Source: an uncultured Aquimarina sp. (GTDB lineage Bacteria > Bacteroidota > Bacteroidia > Flavobacteriales > Flavobacteriaceae). From it: 64,000 nt of DNA. Positions 38,201-45,854 of this stretch are shown here, piece by piece. The number at the start of each line of letters is the position of its first letter. Positions within the stretch are counted from its first letter, which is position 1. Under the pieces are notes generated by a model, which was not told the origin of the DNA, searched no databases, and worked only from the letters and a program-made list of their open reading frames with translations. Made by a program: the position numbers and the translations under genes. The stretch spans positions 1 to 64,000 of the forward strand of contig CANMLS010000032.1 in the NCBI GenBank assembly GCA_947498785.1. The letters are read 5' to 3'.

Positions 38201-40651
38201 GATAGGTGCAGAATCATTATCGGTAATAACAACATCTTGCTCTGTAGTTATTCCTAGAACAATACCTGTTGATGGATTGCTAATCGTGAGTCTTGCCGTC
38301 TCTGTACCTTCTACATCTGTATCGTCTACAATCGTAAAAGTTACTGTACCTGTAGTCATACCATCCAGAATAGTAATCGTAGTACCACTTAAAATAAAAT
38401 CTGAAGCTGTAATTCCGATTCCTGAAGCTGCAAGATCAATAGTTTGATCACCCATTACAGCTGTCGTAGAAGTGGCTGTCACTGTTATTACTGTACCAGC
38501 AGCTTCTGTACCTGTATTTGATGAAACCGAAAGATTTACTGTAGGGAGAGGTGCAGAATCATTATCGGTAATAACAACATCTTGCTCTATAGTCGTTCCT
38601 AGAACAATACCTGTTGATGGATTGCTAATCGTTAGTGTTGCCGTTTCTGTACCTTCTACAACAGCATCATCAACAATAGTAAAAGTTACAGTACCTGTAG
38701 TCATACCATCAGTAATAGTAATAGTAGTACCACTTAAAGTAAAATCTGTGGCTGTAATTCCGATTCCTGAAGCTGCAAGATCAATAGTTTGATCACCTAC
38801 TACAGCTGTCGAAGAAGTAGCCGTAACCGTGATTACTGTACCTGCAGCTTCTGTACCTGTATCTGATGAAACCGAAAGATTTACTGAAGGGGTAGGACTG
38901 AGTGTTCTTACATTATCTATATGATAAATTTCCCCTTGATTACCAACTCCGTCTTCTAGAAATAAATACACATCATAAACCGTATCAGACATAAGAGAAG
39001 AGATAATTTCCTCAATATCAGTATTAGCCAAGTCCATTAAAAAATTATCGTTAGTAGTTGCTCCAGTTCCATTTAGAATATCGTCATGATCTGGAGTTCC
39101 AGAAAAATTACCTGGATAAATGGCATAGTGTATTGTTCCTGTTTCTGGTCCATTAACAACCAATGTAAATCCTGATAAAGTCTCATCAATTGCTTGAGGG
39201 TATCCAGTATTTAATGGTATAGCATAATGATCTCCTCCAAAAACAACATAGGCTTCACCGTTCGTTGCCCTTCGGTTTCCTAGAATAAAATCAGAGATTC
39301 CATCACCATTAAAATCTCCACCTCCATCAACTGGTCTTCCACTACCTCCAGACAACCCTTCGATGATAAAACCATTGTTACCATTCAAAGTGGTTTCATC
39401 TATTGGATCGGGAAAACCTGTTGAGCTACCAAATACTACATAAGCAATTGGGTTAGAACCGTTACTACCAAAAGTGGAAACAAAATCATCAATCCCATCC
39501 CGATTTATATCACCTATAGAAGCTGCAACAGAAATCGCTGGTAAATTAAACCCATTAGAACCATTAATATCACTTACATCAAAATTAGCAGGGAAAGCAT
39601 CAGAACTACCATATATTGCAAGTCCTTCAGAAAAAATATCATCTATATTATCATTATTAATATCTCCCAACAACCCTACATATGCCAAAAAAGATCCGCC
39701 TGTATGTTGAATTGTAAACCCGTTAGATCCATCCAAAGTTCCATCAACATCAACTATAGGATCAAAAGAACTTCTTCCGAAAAGCACATGAGTGCGCTCC
39801 TGAAATGAACCTGACCCAATTGACCAATCTCCTAATATAATATCATTAAACCCATCATTATTAACATCTCCCGCACTCCCGACAAGATATGAAGCTCTCA
39901 AAGTAGATGAATATCCATCAATCCTAAAACCATTACTCCCATCTATCCAACTTTGATCAAAGGATCCAGGAAAATTACTAGTGCGTCCAAAAATGACCAA
40001 CGTATCGGTAGAAGTGAATACTGGACCTACAATAAAATCACTAATTCCATCACCATTAACATCTCCTAATCCTGCAACTTCATTGAATCTGTTACTTTCG
40101 ATAATAAAACCATTGCTTCCGTTTAAATCATTTTTATCGATACTGGCCACAAACGTACTCGAACTACCATATATAACGAGTGCATCAATATCTCCTGCAG
40201 TTATAAAATCATCAATTCCATCTCCGTTAACATCTCCAATTCCACTAATGGAACTACCAATTCTTTCTTCATTTTCTATCCCTTCAATAATAAAACCATT
40301 TGTCCCATTTAATGAAAGTATGTCAAAATCCGCACCAAAACCTGTAGAAGAACCAAAAACAACATATACTGTCCCTGCTCTTGTAAAACCGTTAAAAGAG
40401 GCATATTGTGCTCCAATAGCAATATCATCAAAACCATCATTATTAATGTCTCCAATAAAATCCACTTCTGATCCAGTCAAAGATCCATTCAATATTCCAG
40501 GGATTCTAAATCCATTAGTACCATTTAAAGTACCCAAATCAAAATTTGCTGGATAAAGCTGTTGAGCTTTGATACCACTATAAGTTAGATTAAATGCAAT
40601 AATTAACATTATAAGCTTAACTATCTGAATATTTCCTTTTATGCTTCCCAT
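35255..40651 (-). CDS. T9SS type B surface protein with FG-GAP and Calx-beta repeats
   Basis: This 1798-residue secreted protein has a signal peptide (to about residue 29). About 470 residues follow with seven FG-GAP-type Ca-binding repeats (GDVNGDGIDD-like motifs), which form an integrin-like beta-propeller. A linker follows, then nine Calx-beta repeats of 115 residues (about 587-1620), each ending in a D-TDND Ca-binding motif. A PKD-like linker (DIEAGEDQEIVQGQ) and the C-terminal gliding-motility-type domain (GYGFSPDGDGINEYW to GFLVLKR) complete it, marking it for type IX export. The PorP/SprF gene sits 3 bp downstream. A role as a calcium-dependent adhesin is an inference from these domains. 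Confidence 0.93.
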   Translation of the reverse strand: MGSIKGNIQIVKLIMLIIAFNLTYSGIKAQQLYPANFDLGTLNGTNGFRIPGILNGSLTGSEVDFIGDINNDGFDDIAIGAQYASFNGFTRAGTVYVVFGSSTGFGADFDILSLNGTNGFIIEGIENEERIGSSISGIGDVNGDGIDDFITAGDIDALVIYGSSSTFVASIDKNDLNGSNGFIIESNRFNEVAGLGDVNGDGISDFIVGPVFTSTDTLVIFGRTSNFPGSFDQSWIDGSNGFRIDGYSSTLRASYLVGSAGDVNNDGFNDIILGDWSIGSGSFQERTHVLFGRSSFDPIVDVDGTLDGSNGFTIQHTGGSFLAYVGLLGDINNDNIDDIFSEGLAIYGSSDAFPANFDVSDINGSNGFNLPAISVAASIGDINRDGIDDFVSTFGSNGSNPIAYVVFGSSTGFPDPIDETTLNGNNGFIIEGLSGGSGRPVDGGGDFNGDGISDFILGNRRATNGEAYVVFGGDHYAIPLNTGYPQAIDETLSGFTLVVNGPETGTIHYAIYPGNFSGTPDHDDILNGTGATTNDNFLMDLANTDIEEIISSLMSDTVYDVYLFLEDGVGNQGEIYHIDNVRTLSPTPSVNLSVSSDTGTEAAGTVITVTATSSTAVVGDQTIDLAASGIGITATDFTLSGTTITITDGMTTGTVTFTIVDDAVVEGTETATLTISNPSTGIVLGTTIEQDVVITDNDSAPLPTVNLSVSSNTGTEAAGTVITVTATSTTAVMGDQTIDLAASGIGITASDFILSGTTITILDGMTTGTVTFTIVDDTDVEGTETARLTISNPSTGIVLGITTEQDVVITDNDSAPIPTVNLSVSSNTGTEATGTVITVTATSSAAVVGDQTIDLAASGIGITSSDFTLSTTTITILDGMTTGTATFTILDDTDIEGTETARLTISNPSTGIVLGTTTEQDVVITDNDSAPLPTVNLSVSSNTGTEAAGTVITVTATSSAAVVGDQTIDLATTGTGITASDFILSGTTITIADGTTTGTVTFTIEDDTDIEGTETATLTISNPSSGITLGGTTTQDVDITDNDFAPLPTVSLSVSSDTGTEAAGTVITVTATSSTAVMGDQTIDLAASGIGITASDFILSGTTITIADGTTTGTATFTIVDDTDIEGTETATLTISNPSSGITLGGTTTQDVDITDNDFAPLPTVNLSVSANVGTEAAGTVITVTATSTTAVMGDQTIDLATTGTGITASDFTLSGTTITIADGMTTGTVTFTIEDDTDIEGTETATLTISNPSSGITLGGTTTQDVDITDNDFAPLPTVNLSVSSNTGTEAAGTVITVTATSSAAVVGDQTIDLATTGTGITASDFTLSGTTITIADGMTTGTVTFTIEDDTDIEGTETATLTISNPSSGITLGGTTTQDVDITDNDFAPLPTVNLSVSSNTGTEAAGTVITVTATSSAAVVGDQTIDLATTGTGITASDFILSGTTITIADGTTTGTVTFTIEDDTDIEGTETARLTISNPSTGIVLGTTIEQDVVITDNDSAPIPTVNLSVSANVGTEAAGTVITVTATSSTAVVGNQTVDLVTKGVGITSSDFILSTTTITILDGMTTGTATFTIVDDTDVEGTEMVRLAIRNPSTGIVLGTTTEQDVVIEDNDFVECDIEAGEDQEIVQGQEIQLDAVVSNPGTLTWLPSEGLNNSSIANPIASPTETTTYTLFFTGNDGCTAEDMVTVYVTPLEEDETGYGFSPDGDGINEYWEIHGIDNYPNNRVLIYNRWGDLVFETEGYNNTSRVFRGIANRKRSIGGGKLPEGTYFFDIKIEGIHNLKKETGFLVLKR
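35790..38890 (-). repeat. nine tandem 345-bp Calx-beta coding repeats
   Basis: Nine copies of a 345-bp unit (115 codons each) lie in tandem. Several neighbouring copies (for example around 36400-37100) are almost identical at DNA level, including synonymous positions, whereas the terminal copies diverge. This indicates recent duplication or gene conversion. Long open frames seen on the plus strand here are by-products of the repeats. Confidence 0.92.
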
Positions 40652-40676
40652 ACTTCAAAAAATAATTCGTTTGCCA

Positions 40677-40684
40677 CAAAACTA
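40677..40684 (-). promoter_or_regulatory. -7 box of the surface-protein gene
   Basis: The minus strand reads TAGTTTTG, a full match to TAnnTTTG, 26 bp before the surface-protein start. A GC-rich motif (site C) lies about 55 bp further upstream. Confidence 0.5.
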
Positions 40685-40738
40685 TTCATGATCTTATCGA
40701 CATCTATCACCATAAATGGGGTTTTGCAATAATATACA

Positions 40739-40757
40739 CCCCCCTGTTTTCAGGGGG
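40739..40757. promoter_or_regulatory. CCCCCTGTTTTCAGGGGG motif, site C
   Basis: CCCCCTG-TTTT-CAGGGGG is the most symmetric copy in the window. On the plus strand it is followed by TTTTTGTTTTTTT and looks like a terminator, but no plus-strand gene lies upstream. I read it as a regulatory site for the minus-strand surface protein or the plus-strand cluster. Confidence 0.55.
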
Positions 40758-40871
40758 TTTTTGTTTTTTTAGGCAAAACATTCTCTCACCTCTTATGGTT
40801 TTCATGATTTTTTTTATAGATCAAACTCAAATCATTCAATTTTTTAAACAAAATGTTTTACCCCCCTCAGA

Positions 40872-41113
40872 CACCCTTTCGAGGGGGTTCAGAACCTCCC
40901 CTAACCTGGTTAAAAACCGCTTCGTATTGGTGTATAACCCTTGTAAAGAGGTTCTAAATCGGTACCAAGAGGTTATACATATATTAGTAAGAGGTTCTCT
41001 ACCTGATAAAAGTGGTTTATATGCGTTTTATACCAATCTACAACCTCTTCGGACCACCTATACAACCCTTTATGATGAGTTCAAAACCTCTTATAAATAA
41101 TACACAACCTCTT
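40872..41113. repeat. array of twelve phased octamers, AAGAGGTT/AACCTCTT
   Basis: Twelve octamers with a 21-22 bp period form three blocks of four. Block 1, inverted and degenerate: 40872, 40893, 40915, 40936. Block 2, direct: 40946, 40967, 40989 (all AAGAGGTT) and 41010 (AAGTGGTT). Block 3, inverted: 41042, 41085, 41106 (all AACCTCTT) and 41064 (AACCCTTT). Corresponding units of blocks 1 and 2 are symmetric about 40944.5, and those of blocks 2 and 3 about 41029.5 (within half a base). Twenty-one base pairs equals two helical turns, so all units face the same side of the helix. Sequence between octamers is not conserved. A 101-codon ORF across it is not credible. Confidence 0.8.
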
Positions 41114-41270
41114 CGAACTACTTAAATAGACCTCTATAACAAGCATAAAACCAAAAACTAAAGGAAATGTAATGTCTACTTTTATAGTCTATACGTTTGA
41201 TTATTCCTATACAAACTACTTATTCTTAAGAGCACGATCTGTATAGATATCAGTTTTAACATCACCCATA

Positions 41271-41285
41271 CCCCTGTTTTCAGGG
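41271..41285 (+). promoter_or_regulatory. CCCCTGTTTTCAGGG motif, site D, upstream of the SPFH/LipL32 cluster
   Basis: CCCCTGTTTTCAGGG is followed by a second GC-flanked element (GGTGTTTTCCACCCC, 41307-41321) and a -7-like CATCTTTG at 41333-41340, about 119 bp before the first gene of the cluster. The layout resembles sites A and B. Confidence 0.55.
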
Positions 41286-41458
41286 TGTTGTTTTTCACTA
41301 GAAAAGGTGTTTTCCACCCCATGCTTCTATTCCATCTTTGCACTGTGATTTTTTAGTCTCTATATCACAGCTTAACAAGTTACAGATAGTAGTATAGAGT
41401 CATTTTAAAAATCATATTAAAAGTAAAAAACAAGTACTAACCCTTAAAAACTAAAATT

Positions 41459-41881
41459 ATGACTTGGGGAATCACTTTAATTCTATTGAGTATTATAGCA
41501 GTACCATCCTTATTGCTATCTAAAAAGCCAAATGCAAAAGAACTATTAGAAAAAATCGAACCTTACCAAGGCTGGATCGGACTTGTATTCTGTTTCTGGG
41601 GGGTGTGGGGAATTATCTCTGCAGTTCTTAACCTGGGATGGCTTACATCATATCCTATCTGGTGGATAACACTATTAGCAGGTAACATTATCGAAGCTAT
41701 TTTAGGATTCATGCTAGGTTTTGGTCTAATCAATAAGTTCTTCTTATCCAAAAATGAAGCTGCTAAAGAAAAAGCGAATAAGCTTAGAGAAAAATTAGCT
41801 CCAAAACAAGGTAAACTAGGAATCTTAGGGATCATAGTAGGTTGTTGGATGATTATTGCTTCTTTCTTATTCTTTACATAA
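41459..41881 (+). CDS. small membrane protein, unknown, first gene of the cluster
   Basis: I do not recognise this 140-residue protein. It has about four hydrophobic helices (residues 2-20, 35-60, 65-90, 118-138) and a Lys/Glu-rich cytosolic loop ([19 protein letters not shown]). The compact four-helix plan resembles small inner-membrane stress proteins. It is followed by a zinc-ribbon membrane protein 64 bp downstream on the same strand, in a transcript that ends with the first LipL32-like gene. Confidence 0.75.
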   Translation: MTWGITLILLSIIAVPSLLLSKKPNAKELLEKIEPYQGWIGLVFCFWGVWGIISAVLNLGWLTSYPIWWITLLAGNIIEAILGFMLGFGLINKFFLSKNEAAKEKANKLREKLAPKQGKLGILGIIVGCWMIIASFLFFT

Positions 41882-41945
41882 TAAAAAAGTAAACCAAAAT
41901 TAAAATTAGAGAATAACATGTATCTAAACCTATAAATAATATATC

Positions 41946-42290
41946 ATGATCATATTCGGAACTGGTTCTTCGACAATACAACCTGAAAAATTAAATGGAG
42001 GAAGTTGCCCGCATTGTAATACACAAAACAACATGTGGATACAAGGACGTAAAAAATACTTTCATGTATTTTGGATACCATTCTTTCCTGTCGGAAAAAA
42101 AGTATATACCGTTTGTGGTCATTGTAAAGGTGCTTTTGAAAAAAGAGAAATTCAAAATCAGGAATTAATAACATCTTTTACTGATTTTAAAAATAACCAC
42201 ATCAAAACTCCTTGGTATCACTTTATAGGTTTGATCATTTTTGCTTCATTAATTACACTAATCTCAATATTACCTCTACTAGGTAAATAA
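41946..42290 (+). CDS. zinc-ribbon membrane protein
   Basis: This 114-residue protein has an N-terminal zinc ribbon (CPHCNTQNNMWI, then CGHCKGAFE; Cys pairs near residues 21/24 and 57/60) and a single C-terminal membrane helix (about residues 92-111). The pattern FWIPFFPVGKKVY between the Cys pairs is typical of the small zinc-ribbon family often found beside stress or secretion genes. Partner proteins are likely the other zinc-ribbon and SPFH products of the cluster. Its exact role is unknown. Confidence 0.78.
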   Translation: MIIFGTGSSTIQPEKLNGGSCPHCNTQNNMWIQGRKKYFHVFWIPFFPVGKKVYTVCGHCKGAFEKREIQNQELITSFTDFKNNHIKTPWYHFIGLIIFASLITLISILPLLGK

Positions 42291-42317
42291 AAACTAAGTA
42301 TATCAAAACTTTATATC

Positions 42318-42929
42318 ATGAAAAAACTCGTTTTTATATTATTCATAGCTATCACTCCAATTATTGCACAAGAAAATAACAAAACATTGACTATAGTTGG
42401 TGAAGCAAATAAGCAAGTAGAAGTTAGTAGTTATTTTCTCACTATTTCATTAAAACAAATCGTTGCAGATGGATACCAGCAACTAGAACCTAAGAGTCTG
42501 AGCGAAGTACAACAAATGTATAGTGATAAATTAAAAGCTATAGGAGTAGATTTTGGCAAATACAACAAAAATATTCTTTACCAATTGTACGCATCATACT
42601 CAGAAGTAAATGATGTTGTATACTACAATTACACCTCAACTTCTGAGGAAGAGATCACAAAAATCATTAATCAGAAAATGAATGGTTTAACCGTGATACA
42701 AGTAGAAGTAAATCCAAAAGAAAAAACAAATAAAGAATGGGCCAACCTAACTCTTACAGCAATTGAAAATGCTAAAACAAAGGCAAAAAAAGCTGCAGAG
42801 GGACTTGGCAAAAAATTGGGCGAAATCATAAAGATTGAAAATTCTGACACAAGCGTACAGCATATAAACATATATAAACCAGAAGAAATTCAAAAACACT
42901 TTGTAACAGTAACCTTTACTATAGAGTAA
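42318..42929 (+). CDS. secreted SIMPL (DUF541)-like protein
   Basis: This 203-residue protein has a signal peptide (MKKLVFILFIAITPIIAQ) and one domain that resembles SIMPL/DUF541: an N-terminal strand TLTIVGEANKQVEVSSYF and the C-terminal helix AIENAKTKAKKAAEGLGKKLGE followed by IIKIENSD. SIMPL proteins occur in the periplasm or outer membrane, and some affect oxidative or membrane stress; the biochemical activity is unclear. It sits between the zinc-ribbon membrane protein and the first LipL32-like gene with gaps of 27 and 41 bp. Confidence 0.7.
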   Translation: MKKLVFILFIAITPIIAQENNKTLTIVGEANKQVEVSSYFLTISLKQIVADGYQQLEPKSLSEVQQMYSDKLKAIGVDFGKYNKNILYQLYASYSEVNDVVYYNYTSTSEEEITKIINQKMNGLTVIQVEVNPKEKTNKEWANLTLTAIENAKTKAKKAAEGLGKKLGEIIKIENSDTSVQHINIYKPEEIQKHFVTVTFTIE

Positions 42930-42970
42930 GTAAACTTTAAACACAATTAATAAATCATAAAAACTAAAAA

Positions 42971-43654
42971 ATGAAAACAAAAATTTTAATCGCAATAGCA
43001 GTACTTGCTTTTGGAAGCACTTTTAATGCTGAAGCACAAAAACTAAAGAAATTTGGTAGCTCTGTTGAAAAAAAGATTGGACCAAAAACTATAAAAGTAC
43101 CGTATACAGATATAGTATCATACATGGGATACGCTGCACCAGGAAATGAAGATGAAGTAAAAGATGGAAAAAAATTCTACTATATATATGTTTGGATTCC
43201 TGCAGTTGCTCCAGAATTAGGAGTCAGAATGATGTCTCCTGTAGGCAAAACTAAAATAAAAAAGGCAACAAAATCTGCAGCATACACAGAAAACGCTGGT
43301 TCTAGTGATTATTTTGATACTTATATAACTCTAGAACGATCTGACATTACTAGCAAAGATAATATTAGCGAAAGTGCTGCAAAAAGTGCTAACTGGGTAA
43401 CATTAGAACGTAATGATGATAGTAGCGAAATGCCTAAGCAACCTAGTGGAAGTGGATACAACTCACTATTGAGATACAAAAGTGAAGCAAGCAATCCTAC
43501 CAAAGCTTTAACCGTTGGATTATATCGTATTGGTTTTACGACATATAAAACTGGTGAAGTAAAGGGTACATTCTTAGCAGAAGTTGCAGCTCCTATAAAA
43601 CTTCCAGGAGTGGTTATGGCAAAAACTATAGCAGACCTAAAAAAGGGATTATAA
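42971..43654 (+). CDS. LipL32-like secreted protein, copy 1
   Basis: This 227-residue protein resembles LipL32, the major surface lipoprotein of Leptospira. Shared segments, compared with my memory of LipL32, include YYIYVWIPAVAPELGVRMMS (residues 74-93), the FDT-I-ERSD stretch, YNSLLRYK, and GLYRIGFTTYKTGEVKGTF near residues 182-200. The signal peptide ends AEA-Q and there is no Cys, so it would be a soluble secreted or periplasmic protein rather than a lipoprotein. Part of the Asp-rich Ca-binding loop of LipL32 is reduced to NDDSSE. A second paralogue lies at 47242. It closes the first transcript of the cluster before a strong terminator. Confidence 0.85.
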   Translation: MKTKILIAIAVLAFGSTFNAEAQKLKKFGSSVEKKIGPKTIKVPYTDIVSYMGYAAPGNEDEVKDGKKFYYIYVWIPAVAPELGVRMMSPVGKTKIKKATKSAAYTENAGSSDYFDTYITLERSDITSKDNISESAAKSANWVTLERNDDSSEMPKQPSGSGYNSLLRYKSEASNPTKALTVGLYRIGFTTYKTGEVKGTFLAEVAAPIKLPGVVMAKTIADLKKGL

Positions 43655-43683
43655 TATATAAATTGGAATATTGATCTCTATGA

Positions 43684-43733
43684 TGGTTATTCCTATATTT
43701 TTTAATCCAAAAATATAGGAATAACCACTTTTG
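43684..43733 (+). terminator. terminator after LipL32-like copy 1
   Basis: Nineteen-base arms (43684-43702 and 43709-43727) with a short loop are followed by CTTTTGTT. A similar ATTCCTAT-containing terminator follows the second LipL32-like gene, so the duplication probably included it. Confidence 0.88.
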
Positions 43734-43768
43734 TTACTCTCATTTTTCTAAAACTCACTATTCCAAAA

Positions 43769-43969
43769 ATGGAAGACAATAACCACCAAAAAAAGAAAAA
43801 AGAAAAAAATATTTTGGACGACATTCTAGCTAATGCAGTTTCTTCTACCAAAAAACATGAAGAAACAAGTGCTGGTCTGGAAACTAAAAAATGTAAAAGT
43901 TGCGGAGCAGCCAGACCCGATGATACAGACCTTCGGTATTGTGATTTCTGTGGAGATCAATTCTATTAA
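43769..43969 (+). CDS. small zinc-ribbon protein
   Basis: This 66-residue cytosolic protein has a Lys-rich N-terminus (NNHQKKKKEKNILDDILAN) and a C-terminal zinc ribbon CKSCGAARPDDTDLRYCDFC (Cys at about residues 42, 45, 58, 61). It lies 20 bp upstream of the next zinc-ribbon gene and forms the head of the SPFH transcript. I take it to be an adaptor subunit of the same complex. No enzymatic motif is present. Confidence 0.72.
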   Translation: MEDNNHQKKKKEKNILDDILANAVSSTKKHEETSAGLETKKCKSCGAARPDDTDLRYCDFCGDQFY

Positions 43970-43989
43970 AAACATAACTCTTTACAACT

Positions 43990-44754
43990 ATGTCTTTTAG
44001 TAAAACACAAAATAGATGGGATGGTTTTCTCAAAAAAATTGAAGAACGATTTCAAGAAGTATTAGAAAAAACTGAAGCTGCATTACCTCTATTATTTGAA
44101 GCGACAGATTTTGAAACGACTACCTTTAGTAACGCCTGGCAAGGAATTTATTCTCAAGCTAGTGATTTGATTTATAAAATAAATGATACCTGGGATGAAA
44201 AAGTTGAAGAAGCTTTTGAAAATGCAGGAATAGATTTTGGTTCGGATCAATTTAATCAAGAAAGAGATAAAGGGTATCGAATCCAATTTGAATTAGAACA
44301 AAAACTAAAATCATACGAAGTCAAAATATTTGCAAATGCAGCAAAAAAATTAGTACAACAAGTACAGGATATATTATCTAACGATTTTTGTTGTTCGCAA
44401 TGTCAGGCAAAACTTCCTGTGAAAAGTAATTTTTTTAGATCTTACTATAGTACATGTGAGTATTGCCAAACTGTAAACACATTTGAACCTGGAACCAAAG
44501 CAAGGAATATAGAACACTTTGCTATCCACGCTTTGGGAGAAGAAGCTGCACTACAATACTATCTGAGCTACGAGGAGCTTAAGTTTCAAAATTACCTAAA
44601 AGATAAAGACATCCATAAAAAAGAGGAATTAGATGCTCAATATCAAAAATATGTAGAGACCTACCTTAAAAAAAGAATTGAAATTATCCCTGACTATAAA
44701 GATCGCTATGAAAAGGATCTTAAAGCTAAGACAGCATTTTTAACTAACTATTAG
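43990..44754 (+). CDS. zinc-ribbon coiled protein, unknown
   Basis: I do not recognise this 254-residue soluble protein by name. It is mostly charged helices, with a zinc ribbon in the middle (CCSQCQAKLPVKS, then CEYCQTVN; Cys around 137-141 and 157-160). The gene is 20 bp before the SPFH gene, so the two are almost certainly translated together. The arrangement of a zinc-ribbon protein with an SPFH protein resembles the Bacillus YdjG/YdjI pair, but sequence similarity was not tested. Confidence 0.7.
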   Translation: MSFSKTQNRWDGFLKKIEERFQEVLEKTEAALPLLFEATDFETTTFSNAWQGIYSQASDLIYKINDTWDEKVEEAFENAGIDFGSDQFNQERDKGYRIQFELEQKLKSYEVKIFANAAKKLVQQVQDILSNDFCCSQCQAKLPVKSNFFRSYYSTCEYCQTVNTFEPGTKARNIEHFAIHALGEEAALQYYLSYEELKFQNYLKDKDIHKKEELDAQYQKYVETYLKKRIEIIPDYKDRYEKDLKAKTAFLTNY

Positions 44755-44774
44755 TAATTCTTAAACAAACAGAT

Positions 44775-45824
44775 ATGTCAAATTCATTTAGTAATCAACT
44801 ACGTTCGGTAATCGAATGGCAAGATCCAAAACCTGAAACTCTTTTTGAAAAATGGACAGAAGATGGTGACGAGATTAAAAATGCATCAAAGTTAATTGTA
44901 GGTCCAGGGCAAGGGTGTCTTTTTGTATACGAAGGAAAAGTAGAAGGTTTTTTTGAAGAAGAAGGTCTTTATGATCTTAAAACAGGAAATATTCCTTTTT
45001 GGACTACGATCAAGAATATCATGTATAAGTTTGAGTCTGCTCATAAAGTAGGTATCTTCTTTTACAGAAAAGCTGAAATGCAAAATATACGTTGGGGAAC
45101 TCCTTCTCCAATTACATATAAAGATCCAGTTTATAATTTTCCTGTAGGGCTTGGCGCCTTTGGAAACTTTTCTTTTAAAATTACAAGACCTGTTGATTTT
45201 TTTAGAAGTGTGATTGCTGGTGATGATTATTATCCTGTAAAAGCAATACAAAAAGTTATTCTATCTAGAATTACCCAGCCTATAAGTGATTTTCTTGCCA
45301 ATGCATCTTTTAGTTATACAGAAATTGATAAACATCGTAATGAAATTGCCTTGTTTTCTAAAGATTCATGTACCCAGATTTTTGACGAATTAGGATTTGA
45401 ATTACTTGATTTTAGAATAGAAGGTACCAGTTTTGACGAAGAAACCAAAACAAGAATAGGAAGAATTGCAGATATGAGTGCAGAAGCTCAGGCAATGAAA
45501 GAACTTGGTGTTAGCTATCAGGATTACCAACAACTTGAAGCTTTAAAAAATATGGCAAAAAATGAAGGAGGAGGTAATATTGGTATGCAAATGGGAGCTG
45601 GATTAGGAATGGGGCAAATGTTAGGGAACATGATGAATAATCAGAATAACCAAAACCAAGGGCAACAAGCTTCGCAACAACAATCTTCACAACAACAAAA
45701 CACTCCTCCACAAAATGATGATCCCATGCAAAAATTAGAAAAATTAAAAAAAATGTTTGATGCTGGATTCATTGATGAGCAAGAATACAAGCAAAAAAAA
45801 CAAGAAATATTATCTCAATTTTAA
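44775..45824 (+). CDS. SPFH-domain protein with SHOCT tail (YdjI-like)
   Basis: This 349-residue protein has an N-terminal SPFH/band-7-like domain of the YdjI type (about residues 5-235; GPGQGCLFVYEGKVEGFFEE, later WGTPSPITYKDPVYNFPVGL). A Gly/Met/Gln/Asn-rich linker follows (about 260-310), then a C-terminal SHOCT helix (MQKLEKLKKMFDAGFIDEQE). There is no transmembrane segment, so it would assemble on the membrane surface. In Bacillus, YdjI recruits PspA to sites of membrane stress. The Gln/Asn stretch suggests oligomerisation. It is the hub of the transcript 43769-46955. Confidence 0.85.
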   Translation: MSNSFSNQLRSVIEWQDPKPETLFEKWTEDGDEIKNASKLIVGPGQGCLFVYEGKVEGFFEEEGLYDLKTGNIPFWTTIKNIMYKFESAHKVGIFFYRKAEMQNIRWGTPSPITYKDPVYNFPVGLGAFGNFSFKITRPVDFFRSVIAGDDYYPVKAIQKVILSRITQPISDFLANASFSYTEIDKHRNEIALFSKDSCTQIFDELGFELLDFRIEGTSFDEETKTRIGRIADMSAEAQAMKELGVSYQDYQQLEALKNMAKNEGGGNIGMQMGAGLGMGQMLGNMMNNQNNQNQGQQASQQQSSQQQNTPPQNDDPMQKLEKLKKMFDAGFIDEQEYKQKKQEILSQF

Positions 45825-45854
45825 AAACAAAATCAATCCTAAAAATTAAATACT

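Noticed and set aside
36057-38792. A series of plus-strand ORFs of about 100-106 codons spaced 345 bp apart
   Set aside because: They are the antisense of the Calx-beta repeats; their spacing and similarity follow the repeat, and their composition (runs of V, S, T) is not that of independent proteins.
35790-38890. Regular repeat spacing that could suggest a CRISPR array
   Set aside because: Units are 345 bp, lie in one continuous reading frame and have no unique spacers between short repeats.
40739-40770. Plus-strand rho-independent terminator
   Set aside because: The shape fits, but no plus-strand gene lies upstream, and the same core occurs at four other intergenic sites in promoter-like positions.
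40795-41100. 101-codon plus-strand ORF in the intergenic region
   Set aside because: It runs across the phased octamer array, whose 21/22-bp alternation does not keep a codon phase, and has no protein-like features or neighbours in an operon.
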